Below are positions 24,192 to 36,203 of a stretch of DNA of 64,000 nucleotides, piece after piece. Every line of letters starts with the position of its first letter. Position 1 is the first letter of the stretch. Made by a program: the position numbers and the translations under genes. The stretch is from the NCBI RefSeq assembly GCF_033568475.1, contig NC_133120.1, forward strand, positions 171,151,991-171,215,990, in the 5' to 3' direction. The stretch is from Henckelia pumila (Eukaryota; Streptophyta; Magnoliopsida; Lamiales; Gesneriaceae). The notes below the pieces were generated by a model. The model did not search any database and was not told where the DNA came from. It saw only the letters and a list, made by a program, of their open reading frames with translations.

Positions 24192-24327
24192 CCCGGGCAG
24201 CGATTGGATCGCTGCCCGGGGAAGGGGCAGCGATCGTCGCTGCCCCGGGCAGCGCACGGCGCTGCCCTGTGCGGCGCTGCGCAGGGCAGCGCTCGACGCT
24301 GCCCATGGGCAGCGATCGTCGCTGTCC
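24192..24327 (+). repeat. Array of five GC-rich hairpins in the leader of element A
   Basis: Five consecutive inverted repeats of the type GGGCAGCG-loop-CGCTGCCC: 24192-24220 (13-bp arms, loop TGG), 24224-24246 (loop TCG), 24247-24267 (loop ACG), 24284-24304 (loop CTCGA) and 24307-24327 (loop TCG, one mismatch). The GC content contrasts sharply with the AT-rich DNA on both sides. The array lies about 125 nt after the PBS, so it would be in the 5' untranslated genomic RNA. Element B has a shorter version (38281-38407). A role in RNA dimerisation or packaging is a guess from position only. Confidence 0.85.
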
Positions 24328-25927
24328 TAGGGGCAGCCGGGCTGCCCGGCCCGAGCCCTACGGGGCGCGGGCAGCCCGGGAATGTCCCGGGCGGCCTGCG
24401 GGAAAAATTATTTTTAATTTTTTAAATTAAATTTTAATATGTTAAAATTCTATTTTTGGTCCGATCGAAAATTGTTTTGATTGGTCCACGAGGCGTCGAT
24501 CGAATTGTTCGAGTTCGAAAATTTTAAAATTGATTTTTGGATAAATTTGAATTTTTGGAAAATTTTAATATTTTATCCTTTAATTGAATTTTGAAATTAA
24601 TTATTTTTGGTACAATTGATGATAAGATATGATCTTATGGATATATTGAGTAAAATATGATTTTATGTATAAAATTGGATTTTATAGATAAAATATGATT
24701 TTATTTGATAAAAAGATAAAATATGATTTTATATGTAAAATAAGATTTTATGTATGAAATATGATTTTATCCTTTTAAATTTAAATTGCCATTGCATGTT
24801 ATCCAATAAATTAATTTATTGAATTAAATGTTATTGGATAAGGATGATCGATTGCCATGACCAATTTTGTAGGTGTATGTTAGGAATTTACATTTGTTTT
24901 ATTGTTGTTGGTTTTATTAATGGGCCTGGTTTATGGCCCAATATGAATGTCATATGTAATAAAAGTGGGCTTGGTTTATGGCCCGTTTCCACCCCTTAAA
25001 AATGTATCCCCTACTTGTCATTGTTATTTATTGTAAATACATTAGATTTAGTGGGAGATCAAGATTTGAAGATGGAGGTGGGCCCAGCAGACAATAAAGA
25101 CAGAAGAAATGTAAATTGGAAGCAAATGTAATAGGATTGCATTGCATACTACATATTACCTAGGATTGGACTAAGACTCGTGATTGGCAACCACGGGTCG
25201 ATTAGAAATGGAATCGATCATCTTATATAATATGTGATATTATAGTTGTATGCATGTTTTAGACAATAATTGTGTGAATCTGGCAAGCATACAAAATTTT
25301 TAAAAATGATGAGACAAATTTTTATAATTAAAAATCCCTCATTTTAAATATGATTTAAAATTGATATCAAGATAAATAAAGGAAATTTAAATTTGTTTAA
25401 ATGTTCCTACCTTCCATCAACGATCAATGTATGAGATGCTACCTGCGGATACGGTCCGGCTCATATTATTGGGGGGGCCCGTTCGTCGGAAAGCTGTACA
25501 TTGGATCGACACATGTTGTAAGTTGGGTGGAACTCCCATGGGATCGGCTCATATTATTGGGGGATCCACATGGCGACCGTCCATCACAACTTAATATTGA
25601 TGGGTCATCTTGACATGTCACAATAAACGGCGTCATATTATTGGGCCCTTATTGAACATGAGGTAAAAATATGGAGGTTGCTTTGGAAGCAATTGGGCTC
25701 TACCATTTGAAAATTATGGTTGGCTGATATTATTCGGGACCATAAGTTTGTCAATTGGACTCCATGTTCTCACTAAGGAAAACAGTTTTCCGTTTTCACT
25801 AGAGGGTAGTGAAATCGTTAAAATAGTGGGAGTGAGATTCATAAAATAAATTTTGCCTATTTTATGTCTTAGTAAATTGCTTAAACAATCACTGATATTT
25901 GTCTGTTTCTTTTCAGTATTTCATAAG
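24328..25927 (+). other. Untranslated leader of element A
   Basis: A long non-coding leader between the hairpin array and gag. About 24610-24780 repeats an AT motif built on AAAATATGATTTTAT. About 25458-25745 carries four copies of a CATATTATTGGG-like motif (near 25460, 25547, 25632 and 25734) spaced roughly 85-100 bp. The polyprotein frame is open from 25853, but the ATG at 25928 is the better start because Gag similarity begins there. Confidence 0.65.
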
Positions 25928-28900
25928 ATGAATTCGCGTAATCCACTTTTCTCGATCCTCGAACAAAATAAGTTGACTGGCGCAAACTATACGGAATGGT
26001 TCCGTAAGTTGAAGATTGTCTTGACTTCGGAGAAGATGCTCTACGTGTTAGAGAAATCTCCTCCGAAGGAAGCACCAGCTGACGTAAGTCCAGAGGAGTT
26101 AGCCAAGCTTGATACATGGTGGGACCATGATATCAAGACCAAATGCTATATGCAAGCCTCGATGTCTGATGAACTCCAGAGGCGATTTGAGGACACCGTG
26201 AATGCTGCTGACATTCACGTTCAACTCAAGGAACTTTTTGGGGCTCAATCGAGGGCTGAAAGGTTCGCTACTGTAAAGGAGCTAATGACGTGTCGCATGC
26301 GTGAAGGGACTTTGGTCCGTGATCATGGGGTACGAGTGATTTGGCTCATACAGAAGTTGGTAACCCTTGATTTGGTATTGGAGCATGAACTCAACGTGGA
26401 CTTACTACTTCTGTCTCTTCCTTCTTCGTTTGACGGATTTGTGGTAAATTTCAATATGAACAAGATAGAGGCCTCCCTTGAAGAGATGGTCAATATGCTT
26501 GTGACATATGAATCCACATTAAAGAAGGATAAACCGGCTTTCTTGGTAGGCTCCTCTTCTTCTGCTAAGAAGGGGCCAAGTACAAAGGGTAAGAAACGTT
26601 CTGCCCCACCCAAGAAAATCGAACCCGAGAAGAAGTACAAGACAAAGGCTTCAAACATGGAAAAATCCAAGGATGTTTGCCATTACTGCAAGAAGCCCGT
26701 TCATTGGAAGCGTAACTGCAAGGAATATCTAGAGCAGTTGCGAACTGCAAAGGGTATGTTCTATATTGAAATAAATGTTTCACTTAATACTACTTCTTGG
26801 GTATTGGATACCGGATGTGGATCTCACATTTGCAATGATTTGCAGGTGATGACAAGAAGTCGCAGGCTTAGGATGGGTGAGACCCAGCTGAGGCTCGGAA
26901 ATGGTTCCAGAGTTGAAGCAAAAGCCGTGGGAGATGTTTATTTAATTTTGCAGAACGGTTTTAAGTTACTTTTAAGAGATGTTTTATTTGTTCCGGATTT
27001 GATTAAAAATATTATTTCTGTTTCTATGCTTGATAGAGATGGTTATTCTTGCAATTTTGTGAATGGAATTTGCAATATTTACAAGAATGAATGTTTGATT
27101 GGAAATGGACAACTTGAAAACGATCTATACAACTTAAAACTAAAAGACGTTCCAATAAATTATGTTGATAAACCGGCAACAACAAACAAAAGGAAAATCA
27201 ATAGCCAAAACCCGGCAAACCTTTGGCACGCTAGGCTAGGTCATATTTCCTCAAGGAGGATGAACAAGCTAGTGGGAGAGGGCATGTTTGATATGTCTGA
27301 TATTAACTCTCTACCTACTTGTGAATCCTGCCTAAAAAAAAAAATGACTAAATCTCCTTTTAAGGGGAAACCTGAGCGTAGTCAAAATCTGTTGGATTTG
27401 ATCCATACAGATGTTTGTGGTCCATTTAGAGTTGGGACTCAATATGGCCACACCTACTTCATTACCTTTACTGATGATTATTCAAGGTATGGGTATTTAT
27501 ATTTAATGAAATATAAGTCTGAAGCATTTGAAAAGTTCAAAGAATTCAAGGCTGAAGTAGAAAACAAGCTAGGTAAAAGTATTAAAGCACTTCGATCGGA
27601 TCGAGGTGGAGAATACTTGAGTACCGAGTTTTTGGACTATCTAAAAGAGAATGGTATTCTCTCTCAGTGGACTCCTCCTATGACACCACAGCTTAATGGT
27701 GTATCGGAGCGTCGTAATCGAACTTTGTTGGACATGGTTCGGTCCATGATGAGCTTCACTGAGCTTCCACCTTCGTTTTGGGGCTATGCGCTTGAAACGG
27801 CGGTATTGTTGTTGAACAACGTCCACACTAAAGTAGTGGACAAAACACCATACGAGTTATGGAATGGCAAAGCTCCTAAGTATTCGTACTTGAGGATTTG
27901 GGGATGTCCTGCTTACGTGAAGCGGACAGTGGGAGATAAGTTGGATAGTCGATCAAGCTTATGTTATTTTGTAGGGTATCCGAAGAATTCAATCGGATAT
28001 TATTTCTATTATCCTGCTGAAACAAAGGTGTTTGTTTCAAGGAATGCCACCTTCTTGGAGAAGGAGTTCTTATTGGATAAGAAAGGCGAGATGATGGAAC
28101 TCGAAGAAATTCGAGAAGAACCCGAAATACAAAATAACGATCCTACACCTCAGGAACCATTGCTGGACACGCCTGTACCTAGAAGATCCGAGAGGACTTC
28201 TAGACCTCCTATTCGATATGGTCTTCTTCTTGAAGGGGATCAAGATGAACCCGATGTTGGATGTGATCCAAGAAACTTCAAGGAAGCAATTTCTGATGCG
28301 GATTCAAATTTATGGCTTGAAGCTATGCAGTCGGAAATAGATTCGATGCATACAAACCAAGTTTGGTCTTTAGTAGATCCTCCCGATGGAATTGTTCCAA
28401 TAGGGTGTAAATGGATCTACAAGAGAAAGCTTGGGCCTGATGGTAAGGTATTGACCTACAAGGCGCGATTGGTGGCAAAAGGTTATACTCAAAGACAAGG
28501 AGTTGACTATGATGAAACTTTTTCACCAGTTGCAATGTTCAAGTCCATAAGAATCCTTATTGCCATAGCTGCATGGTATGACTATGAGATATGGCAAATG
28601 GATGTGAAGACTGCTTTTCTTAATGGAGACATTAAGGAAGAAATCTATATGAAGCAGCCTGAGGGGTACACATCCATGGGAAGCGAGCATAAGGTATGCA
28701 AGCTTCAGAGATCAATTTATGGTCTAAAACAAGCATCAAGAAGTTGGAACCAAAAATTTGATGAAACAATAAAAGATTTTGGTTTCATCAAGAATCCGGA
28801 GGAACCATGCGTGTACAAGAAAGTAGTTAAGGATGCTGTGACATTCTTAGTACTTTATGTTGATGACATCCTACTCATTGGGAATGATGTAGGGATGTTG

Positions 28901-29842
28901 CAGTCAACAAAGATATGGTTATCAGGTAGATTCTCGATGAAGGATTTGGGTGAGGCATCCTATATTATTGGGATACAGATCTATAGAGATAGATCTAAGA
29001 GAATGATAGGACTCACTCAATCAACCTACATCGACACCATATTGAAACGGTTTTCAATGGATGGGTCCAAGAGAGGACATCTACCCATGTGTCATGGAGT
29101 TTCTCTATCCAAGTCTATGTGTCCCAAGACTGATGAAGAGATAGAGAAAATGACACATGTACCATATGCGTCAGCCATAGGTAGTATCATGTATGGGATG
29201 ATATCTACCAGACCGGATGTAGCATTTGCTCTGAGCGTCACGAGCAGATATCAAGCTAATCCCGGTCAAATTCATTGGAAAGCCGTGAAGGACATTCTTA
29301 AGTACTTACGAAGGACTAAGAATATGTTCATGGTATATGGAGGAAGAGAACTAAAATTGGAAGGCTATACCGACTCTAGCTTCCAAAGTGACGTGGATGA
29401 CTCGAAATCAACCTCTGGATTTGTGTTCATGCTCAATGGCGGTGCTGTCTCTTGGAAGAGTTCCAAGCAGGACACCACAGCGGATTCCACCACTGAGGCT
29501 GAATACATTGCAGCATCAGCTGCTGCTAAAGAGGCCGTTTGGATAAGGAATTTCGTCCAAGAGTTGGGCGTCATTCCTGAAGTTGTTGGTCCAGTCCTGG
29601 TGTACTGTGACAACACGGGTGCCGTTGCTCAGGCAAAGGAACCAAGGTCTCATCAAAGATCCAAACACGTACTGAGGAAATACCACATCATCCGGGAGAT
29701 TGTGGAAAGAGGAGACATCACTGTCGAAAGAGTGGCCTCTGTAGACAATATCGCTGATCCACTTACTAAGCCCTTGTCAGGACCATTATTTGACAAACAT
29801 CGCGAAGCAATGGGTCTACGTAGTATGACTAGTTGGCTATAG
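25928..29842 (+). CDS. Gag-Pol polyprotein of copia element A, intact ORF
   Basis: A single open frame of 1304 residues from the ATG at 25928. In order: Gag (FSILEQNKLTGANYTEWF at the start); a CCHC zinc knuckle at about 250-265 (CHYCKKPVHWKRNC); a protease with DTG active site (WVLDTGCGSHIC); integrase with HHCC finger and D,D(35)E core (HTDVCG, RSDRGGEY, NGVSERRNRT); reverse transcriptase with YVDD (LVLYVDDILLIG); and RNase H (GYTDSSF, STTEAEYIA, CDNTGA) to the end. The protein drives reverse transcription and integration in cytoplasmic particles. Compared with sister copy B, two conserved-looking glycines are changed: Gly to Val in the knuckle, and Gly to Lys beside the last cysteine pair of the integrase finger, within an 11-A run at 27334-27344. 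The ORF is open, but activity may be reduced. Confidence 0.95.
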   Translation: MNSRNPLFSILEQNKLTGANYTEWFRKLKIVLTSEKMLYVLEKSPPKEAPADVSPEELAKLDTWWDHDIKTKCYMQASMSDELQRRFEDTVNAADIHVQLKELFGAQSRAERFATVKELMTCRMREGTLVRDHGVRVIWLIQKLVTLDLVLEHELNVDLLLLSLPSSFDGFVVNFNMNKIEASLEEMVNMLVTYESTLKKDKPAFLVGSSSSAKKGPSTKGKKRSAPPKKIEPEKKYKTKASNMEKSKDVCHYCKKPVHWKRNCKEYLEQLRTAKGMFYIEINVSLNTTSWVLDTGCGSHICNDLQVMTRSRRLRMGETQLRLGNGSRVEAKAVGDVYLILQNGFKLLLRDVLFVPDLIKNIISVSMLDRDGYSCNFVNGICNIYKNECLIGNGQLENDLYNLKLKDVPINYVDKPATTNKRKINSQNPANLWHARLGHISSRRMNKLVGEGMFDMSDINSLPTCESCLKKKMTKSPFKGKPERSQNLLDLIHTDVCGPFRVGTQYGHTYFITFTDDYSRYGYLYLMKYKSEAFEKFKEFKAEVENKLGKSIKALRSDRGGEYLSTEFLDYLKENGILSQWTPPMTPQLNGVSERRNRTLLDMVRSMMSFTELPPSFWGYALETAVLLLNNVHTKVVDKTPYELWNGKAPKYSYLRIWGCPAYVKRTVGDKLDSRSSLCYFVGYPKNSIGYYFYYPAETKVFVSRNATFLEKEFLLDKKGEMMELEEIREEPEIQNNDPTPQEPLLDTPVPRRSERTSRPPIRYGLLLEGDQDEPDVGCDPRNFKEAISDADSNLWLEAMQSEIDSMHTNQVWSLVDPPDGIVPIGCKWIYKRKLGPDGKVLTYKARLVAKGYTQRQGVDYDETFSPVAMFKSIRILIAIAAWYDYEIWQMDVKTAFLNGDIKEEIYMKQPEGYTSMGSEHKVCKLQRSIYGLKQASRSWNQKFDETIKDFGFIKNPEEPCVYKKVVKDAVTFLVLYVDDILLIGNDVGMLQSTKIWLSGRFSMKDLGEASYIIGIQIYRDRSKRMIGLTQSTYIDTILKRFSMDGSKRGHLPMCHGVSLSKSMCPKTDEEIEKMTHVPYASAIGSIMYGMISTRPDVAFALSVTSRYQANPGQIHWKAVKDILKYLRRTKNMFMVYGGRELKLEGYTDSSFQSDVDDSKSTSGFVFMLNGGAVSWKSSKQDTTADSTTEAEYIAASAAAKEAVWIRNFVQELGVIPEVVGPVLVYCDNTGAVAQAKEPRSHQRSKHVLRKYHIIREIVERGDITVERVASVDNIADPLTKPLSGPLFDKHREAMGLRSMTSWL

Positions 29843-29856
29843 GGCAAGTGGGAGAT
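29841..29856 (+). other. Polypurine tract of element A
   Basis: AGGGCAAGTGGGAGAT immediately before the 3' LTR, overlapping the gag-pol stop codon. It primes plus-strand DNA synthesis. The same sequence precedes the 3' LTR of element B (32304-32289). Confidence 0.85.
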
Positions 29857-30445
29857 TGAAAGAGTGGGTGCCCGATGAGCCAACTTGTGGCTAAGGGCTT
29901 TGATGACTCTTTGTATAAACAATCTTTTGTTTAATATAATTTACACTTTTATTAATGGCAATGACTTTATCTTTCTTCATATTGTTATATTGTGATATAC
30001 TATTGTTGTTTTGATAAAGACCTTGAATATACTATAGCGTATGTAAGATGTGGTAGAACATGGGGATGTCTATCATGAAACACATCTTATAGTCACTGTA
30101 TATTCTAAACTGTTCCTAGTCGATTGAGCCGTCCGATAATAAGGATAAGGATCGCTCGAGTTTGAGACTAGCATTTGCGATACGGAGTACCACGTTTCAT
30201 TGGTAAGGAACATAGAGATGTTCAAAGCATGCAAATGGATATTCATATGATGAATGATCGAACTACCCTATCCGGACTTTCCAAGTGGTTATCACTTATC
30301 GAGTGGATATAGTCCGCGGTTTTGGTTGTACACCATTAGTCCTTACTACTTGAAACATCATTGAGACTCTATATGCTAGTACTGTGCTTTGACTCGTTTA
30401 CCGACTCTATTGGGGTCATCAGGTGTCGGGATTGGGTACAGTTAC
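29857..30445 (+). repeat. 3' LTR of element A, first part
   Basis: The first 589 bp of the 3' LTR, nearly identical to 22218-22806. It is interrupted after GTTAC (30441-30445) by element B and continues at 40385. Confidence 0.9.
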
Positions 30446-32288
30446 TGTTGGAAAACGCGGCGTTCAGATCAATTATGATTGATACCCGGTGCAGCGGAAG
30501 TTTAAAATTTTTGTATGGAACGATTCCATAATGGGTATCAACCTTACGATTAAATTGTGTGTGTAAAAATCAAATAACAATTATAAAATTTTTAATCTCG
30601 AATCGAGATTTTGGACACCAACAGATTTCTCTGCTCTTGTTGTATATCCCTGGAACTGATGGACGAACTGTTCTTCAATCAGGTCCACGAACAGAGATTT
30701 AATCCCTCTGATAGATTGCACTAGAAAATCTATCAGAAGTTTTCTACGAAGAGATTAACGAATTTGATCCGTTAAACCAGACTGTAATTCAAAATCACAG
30801 GCTGGATTTTTCTCGAGTAGAGGAAGAGAGGGGGGACGGCCACCTTTAAAAAATAAACTAGGGTTTTCGAAAAATCCTTGTGACCTGTTGTGTGTAATTT
30901 CTGTACTGCAATAACTTATTTATAATGCAGGCCACTAACAGCTTAGGGCCCATTAGTCATAAGTTCAAGCCCGACAAGCAAAGCCCGCATGTTCAGAAAT
31001 TAATATAAAATTCATCGTGACTCCGATTGATAAACCGATTTCACCAATGTGCACAGAAACCATTTCTTCACCTTTTAAAGTCAAGATAAATTTTTCTGAA
31101 TCCGAATTCAGTGATTTCCAAAAATGGCCATCCCTATGTCATTTTAGGAAATCTTACTCCTCTACTCTTAAATAAGAAGTCCAACTTCTTCGTTCATTAA
31201 ATTTAACTCTTTAAATTTAACTATCTCAACGGGGATTAAAATCCCATTACACTGTGTGACCCTCAATGGTTCAGGGATACAGCTAGCCGTGGGCTCACAA
31301 CTCCTTGTGACTCGGAACAACAATTTCCGACTTGCCCATCGAATCATGGTATGAGCGCCTAGCAACATCGCCCCATGATTCCCTAGGTATCACTGATAGT
31401 GCCTACAAGAACCAGTAAATTTTGGTTAGCGTACAGTACGGTCCCTTCATCCATATATCCCGATCGAATCAACAACCATTGGTATATCGAGAGTCGCTCG
31501 AGATTCGATAACTATGCAATGCATCTTGAAGATCAAATAGTGACATCGCATGTGCTACTAAGAAACCATTTCTTAAATCACATCATGTACTCTGGCCAGA
31601 GATTCGTCACACTAATATCTCCTCAGATCGCATAGGATATCCACACTCGCAAGTATGTGGTGAATCCTTGACAACAAAGCATCGACTCCTATATGTGTTG
31701 CAACTGTACCAAATCCCGACACCTGATGACCCCAATAGAGTCGGTAAACGAGTCAAAGCACAGTACTAGCATATAGAGTCTCAATGATGTCTCAAGTAGT
31801 AAGGACTAATGGTGTACAACCAAAACCGCGGACTATATCCACTCGATAAGTGATAACCACTTGGAAAGTCCGGATAGGGTAGTTCGATCATTCATCATAT
31901 GAATATCCATTTGCATGCTTCGAACATCTCTATGTTTCTTACCAATGAAACGTGGTACTCTGCATCGCAAATGCTAGTCTCAAACTCGAGCGATCCTTAT
32001 CCTTATTATCGGACGGCTCAATCGACTAGGAACAGTTTAGAATATACAGTGACTATAAGATGTGTTTCATGATAGACATCTCCATGTTCTACCACATCTT
32101 ACATACACTATAGTATATTCAAGGTCTTTATCAAAACAACAATAGTATATCACAATATCACAATATGAAGAAAGACAAAGTCATTGCCATTAATAAAAGT
32201 GTAAATTATATTAAACAAAAGATTGTTTATACAAAGAGTCATCAAAGCCCTTAGCCACAAGTTGGCTCACCGGGCACCCACTCTTTCA
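30446..32288 (-). repeat. 3' LTR of element B
   Basis: A 1843-bp LTR, reverse orientation, TG to CA on the minus strand. Compared with B's other LTR it lacks six bases (ACCTTT) near 30590 and shows scattered substitutions. Confidence 0.9.
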
Positions 32289-32302
32289 ATCTCCCACTTG
32301 CC

Positions 32303-35300
32303 CTAAAGCCAACTAGTCATATTACGTAGACCCATTGCTTCGCGATGTTTGTCAAATAATGGTCCTGGCAAGGGCTTAGTAAGTGGATCAGCGATATTTT
32401 CTGCAGAGGCCACTCTTTCGACAGTGATGTCTCCTCTTTCCACAATCTCCCGGATGATGTGGTATTTCCTCAGTACGTGTTTGGATCTTTGATGAGACCT
32501 TGGTTCCTTTGCCTGAGCAACGGCACCCGTGTTGTCACAGTACACCGGGACTGGACCAACAACTTCAGGAATGACGCCCAACTCTTGGACGAAATTCCTC
32601 ATCCAAACGGCCTCTTTAGCAGCAGCTGATGCTGCAATGTATTCAGCTTCAGTGGTGGAATCCGCCGTGGTGTCCTGCTTGGAACTCTTCCAAGAGACAG
32701 CACCGCCATTGAGCATGAACACAAATCCTGAGGTTGACTTCGAGTCATCCATGTCACTTTGGAAGCTAGAGTCGGTATAGCCTTCCAATTTTAGTTCTCT
32801 TCCTCCATATACCATGAAAATATTCTTAGTCCTTCGTAAGTACTTAAGAATGTCCTTCACGGCTTTCCAATGCATTTGACCGGGATTAGCTTGATATCTG
32901 CTCGTGACACTCAGAGCAAATGCTACATCCGGTCTGGTAGATATCATCCCATACATGATACTACCTATGGCTGACGCATATGGTACATGTGTCATTTTCT
33001 CTATCTCTTCATCCGTCTTGGGACACATAGATTTGGATAGAGAAACTCCATGACACATGGGTAGATGTCCTCTCTTGGACCCATCCATTGAAAACCGTTT
33101 CAATATGGTGTCGATGTAGGTTGATTGAGTGAGTCCTATCATTCTCTTAGATCTATCTCTATAGATCTGTATCCCAAGAATATAGGATGCCTCACCCAAA
33201 TCCTTCATCGAGAATCTACCTGATAATCATATCTTTGTTGACTGCAACATCCCTACATCATTCCCAATGAGTAGGATGTCATCAACATAAAGTACTAAGA
33301 ATGTCAAAGCATCCTTAACTACTTTCTTGTACACGCATGGTTCCTCTGAATTCTTGATGAAACCAAAATCTTTTATTGTTTCATCAAATTTTTGGTTCCA
33401 ACTTCTTGATGCTTGTTTTAGACCATAAATTGATCTCTGAAGCTTGCATACCTTATGCTCGCTTCCCATGGATGTGAACCCCTCAGGCTGCTTCATATAG
33501 ATCTCTTCCTTAATGTCTCCATTAAGAAAAGCAGTCTTCACATCCATTTGCCATATCTCATAGTCATACCATGCAGCTATGACAATAAGGATTCTTATGG
33601 ACTTGAACATTGCAACTGGTGAAAAGGTTTCATCATAGTCAACTCCTTGTCTTTGAGTATAACCTTTCGCCACCAATCGCGCCTTGTAGGTCAATACCTT
33701 ACCATCAGGCCCAAGCTTTCTCTTGTAGATCCATTTACACCCTATTGGAACAATTCCATCGGGAGGATCTACTAAAGACCAAACTTGGTTTGTATGCATC
33801 GAATCTATTTCCGACTGCATAGCTTCAAGCCATAAATTTGAATCCGCATCAGAAATTGCTTCCTTGAAGTTTCTTGGATCACATCCAACATCGGGTTCAT
33901 CTTGATCCCCTTCAAGAAGAAGACCATATCGAATAGGAGGTCTAGAAGTCCTCTCGGATCTTCTAGGTACAGGCGTGTCCAGCAATGGTTCCTGAGGTGT
34001 AGGATCGTTATTTTGTATTTCGGGTTCTTCTCGAATTTCTTCGAGTTCCATCATCTCGCCTTTCTTATCCAATAAGAACTCCTTCTCCAAGAAGGTGGCA
34101 TTCCTTGAAACAAACACCTTTGTTTCAGCAGGATAATAGAAATAATATCCGATTGAATTCTTCGGATACCCTACAAAATAACATAAGCTTGATCGACTAT
34201 CCAACTTATCTCCCACTGTCCGCTTCACGTAAGCAGGACATCCCCAAATCCTCAAGTATGAATACCTAGGAGCTTTGCCATTCCATAACTCGTATGGTGT
34301 TTTGTCCACTGCTTTAGTGTGGACGTTGTTCAACAACAATACCGCCGTTTCAAGCGCATAGCCCCAAAACGAAGGTGGAAGCTCAGTGAAGCTCATCATG
34401 GATCGAACCATGTCCAACAAAGTTCGATTACGACGCTCCGATACACCATTAAGCTGTGGTGTCATAGGAGGAGTCCACTGAGAGAGAATCCCATTCTCTT
34501 TTAGATAGTCCAAAAACTCGGTACTCAAGTATTCTCCACCTCGATCCGATCGAAGTGCTTTAATACTTTTACCTAGCTTGTTTTCTACTTCAGCCTTGAA
34601 TTCTTTGAACTTTTCAAATGCTTCAGACTTATATTTCATTAAATATAAATACCCATACCTTGAATAATCATCAGTAAAGGTAATGAAGTAGGTGTGGCCA
34701 TATTGAGTCCCAACTCTAAATGGACCACAAACATCTGTATGGATCAAATCCAACAGATTTTGACTACGCTCAGGTTTCCCCTTAAAAGGAGATTTAGTCA
34801 TTTTTCCTTTTAAGCAGGATTCACAAGTAGGTAGAGAGTTAATATCAGACATATCAAACATGCCCTCTCCCACTAGCTTGTTCATCCTCCTTGAGGAAAT
34901 ATGACCTAGCCTAGCGTGCCAAAGGTTTGCCGGGTTTTGGCTATCAATTTTCCTTTTGTTTGTTGTTTCCGGTTTATCAACATAATTTATTGGAACGTCT
35001 TTTAGTTTTAAGTTGTATAGATCGTTTTCAAGTTGTCCATTTCCAATCAAACATTCATTCTTGTAAATATTGCAAATCCCATTCACAAAATTGCAAGAAT
35101 AACCATCTCTATCAAGCATAGAAACAGAAATAATGTTTTTAATCAAATTCGGAACAAATAAAACATCTCTTAAAAGTAACTTAAAACCGTTCTGCAAAAT
35201 TAAATAAACATCTCCCACGGCTTTTGCTTCAACTCTGGAACCATTTCCGAGCCTCAGCTGGGTCTCACCCATCCTAAGCCTGCGACTTCTTGTCATCACC

Positions 35301-36203
35301 TGCAAATCATTGCAAATGTGAGATCCACATCCGGTATCCAATACCCAAGAAGTAGTATTAAGTGAAACATTTATTTCAATATAGAACATACCCTTTGCAG
35401 TTCGCAACTGCTCTAGATATTCCTTGCAGTTACGCTTCCAATGACCGGGCTTCTTGCAGTAATGGCAAACATCCTTGGATTTTTCCATGTTTGAAGCCTT
35501 TGTCTTGTACTTCTTCTCGGGTTCGATTTTCTTGGGTGGGGCAGAACGTTTCTTACCCTTCGTACTTGGCCCCTTCTTAGCAGAAGAAGAGGAGCCCACC
35601 AAGAAAGCCGGTTTATCCTTCTTTAATGTGGATTCATATGTCACAAGCATATTGACCATCTCTTCAAGGGAGGCCTCTATCTTGTTCATATTGAAATTTA
35701 CCACAAATCCGTCAAACGAAGAAGGAAGAGACAGAAGTAGTAAGTCCACGTTGAGTTCATGCTCCAACACCAAATCAAGGGTTACCAACTTCTGTATGAG
35801 CCAAATCACTCGTACCCCATGATCACGGACCGAAGTCCCTTCACGCATGCAACACGTCATTAGCTCCTTTACAGTAGCGAACCTTTCAGCCCTCGATTGA
35901 GCCCCAAAAAGTTCCTTGAGTTGAACGTGAATGTCAGCAGCATTCACGGTGTCCTCAAATCGCCTCTGGAGTTCATCAGACATCGAGGCTTGCATATAGC
36001 ATTTGGTCTTGATATCATGGTCCCACCATGTATCAAGCTTGGCTAACTCCTCCGGACTTACGTCAGCTGGTGCTTCCTTAGGAGGAGATTTCTCTAACAC
36101 GTAGAGCATCTTCTCCGAAGTCAAGACAATCTTCAACTTACGGAACCATTCCGTATAGTTTGCGCCAGTCAACTTATTTTGTTCGAGGATCGAGAAAAGT
36201 GGA
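32303..36203 (-). pseudogene. Gag-Pol polyprotein of element B, disrupted
   Basis: The minus strand codes the same domain order as element A: Gag, CCHC knuckle (CHYCKKPGHWKRNC, with the usual Gly), protease, integrase, RT with YVDD, and RNase H. The frame is broken once inside pol: a TGA at 33229-33227 replaces the TGG (Trp) of A, separating RT (33227-36203) from RNase H (32303-33208). Upstream the Gag N-terminus is cut at about 36203 by a foreign insert, so the first in-frame ATG (36304) lies in inserted DNA. Everything else is open and nearly identical to A, so the defects are recent. B could be mobilised only in trans. Confidence 0.92.

Noticed and set aside
24192-24327. Repeat array resembling a CRISPR locus
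   Set aside because: The units are adjacent palindromes without spacers, in a plant retroelement leader with no cas genes.
29653-29922. Minus-strand ORF across the gag-pol end and LTR start of element A
   Set aside because: Antisense shadow of the RNase H region; its LTR-derived start is shared with a similar ORF at 22017-22283.
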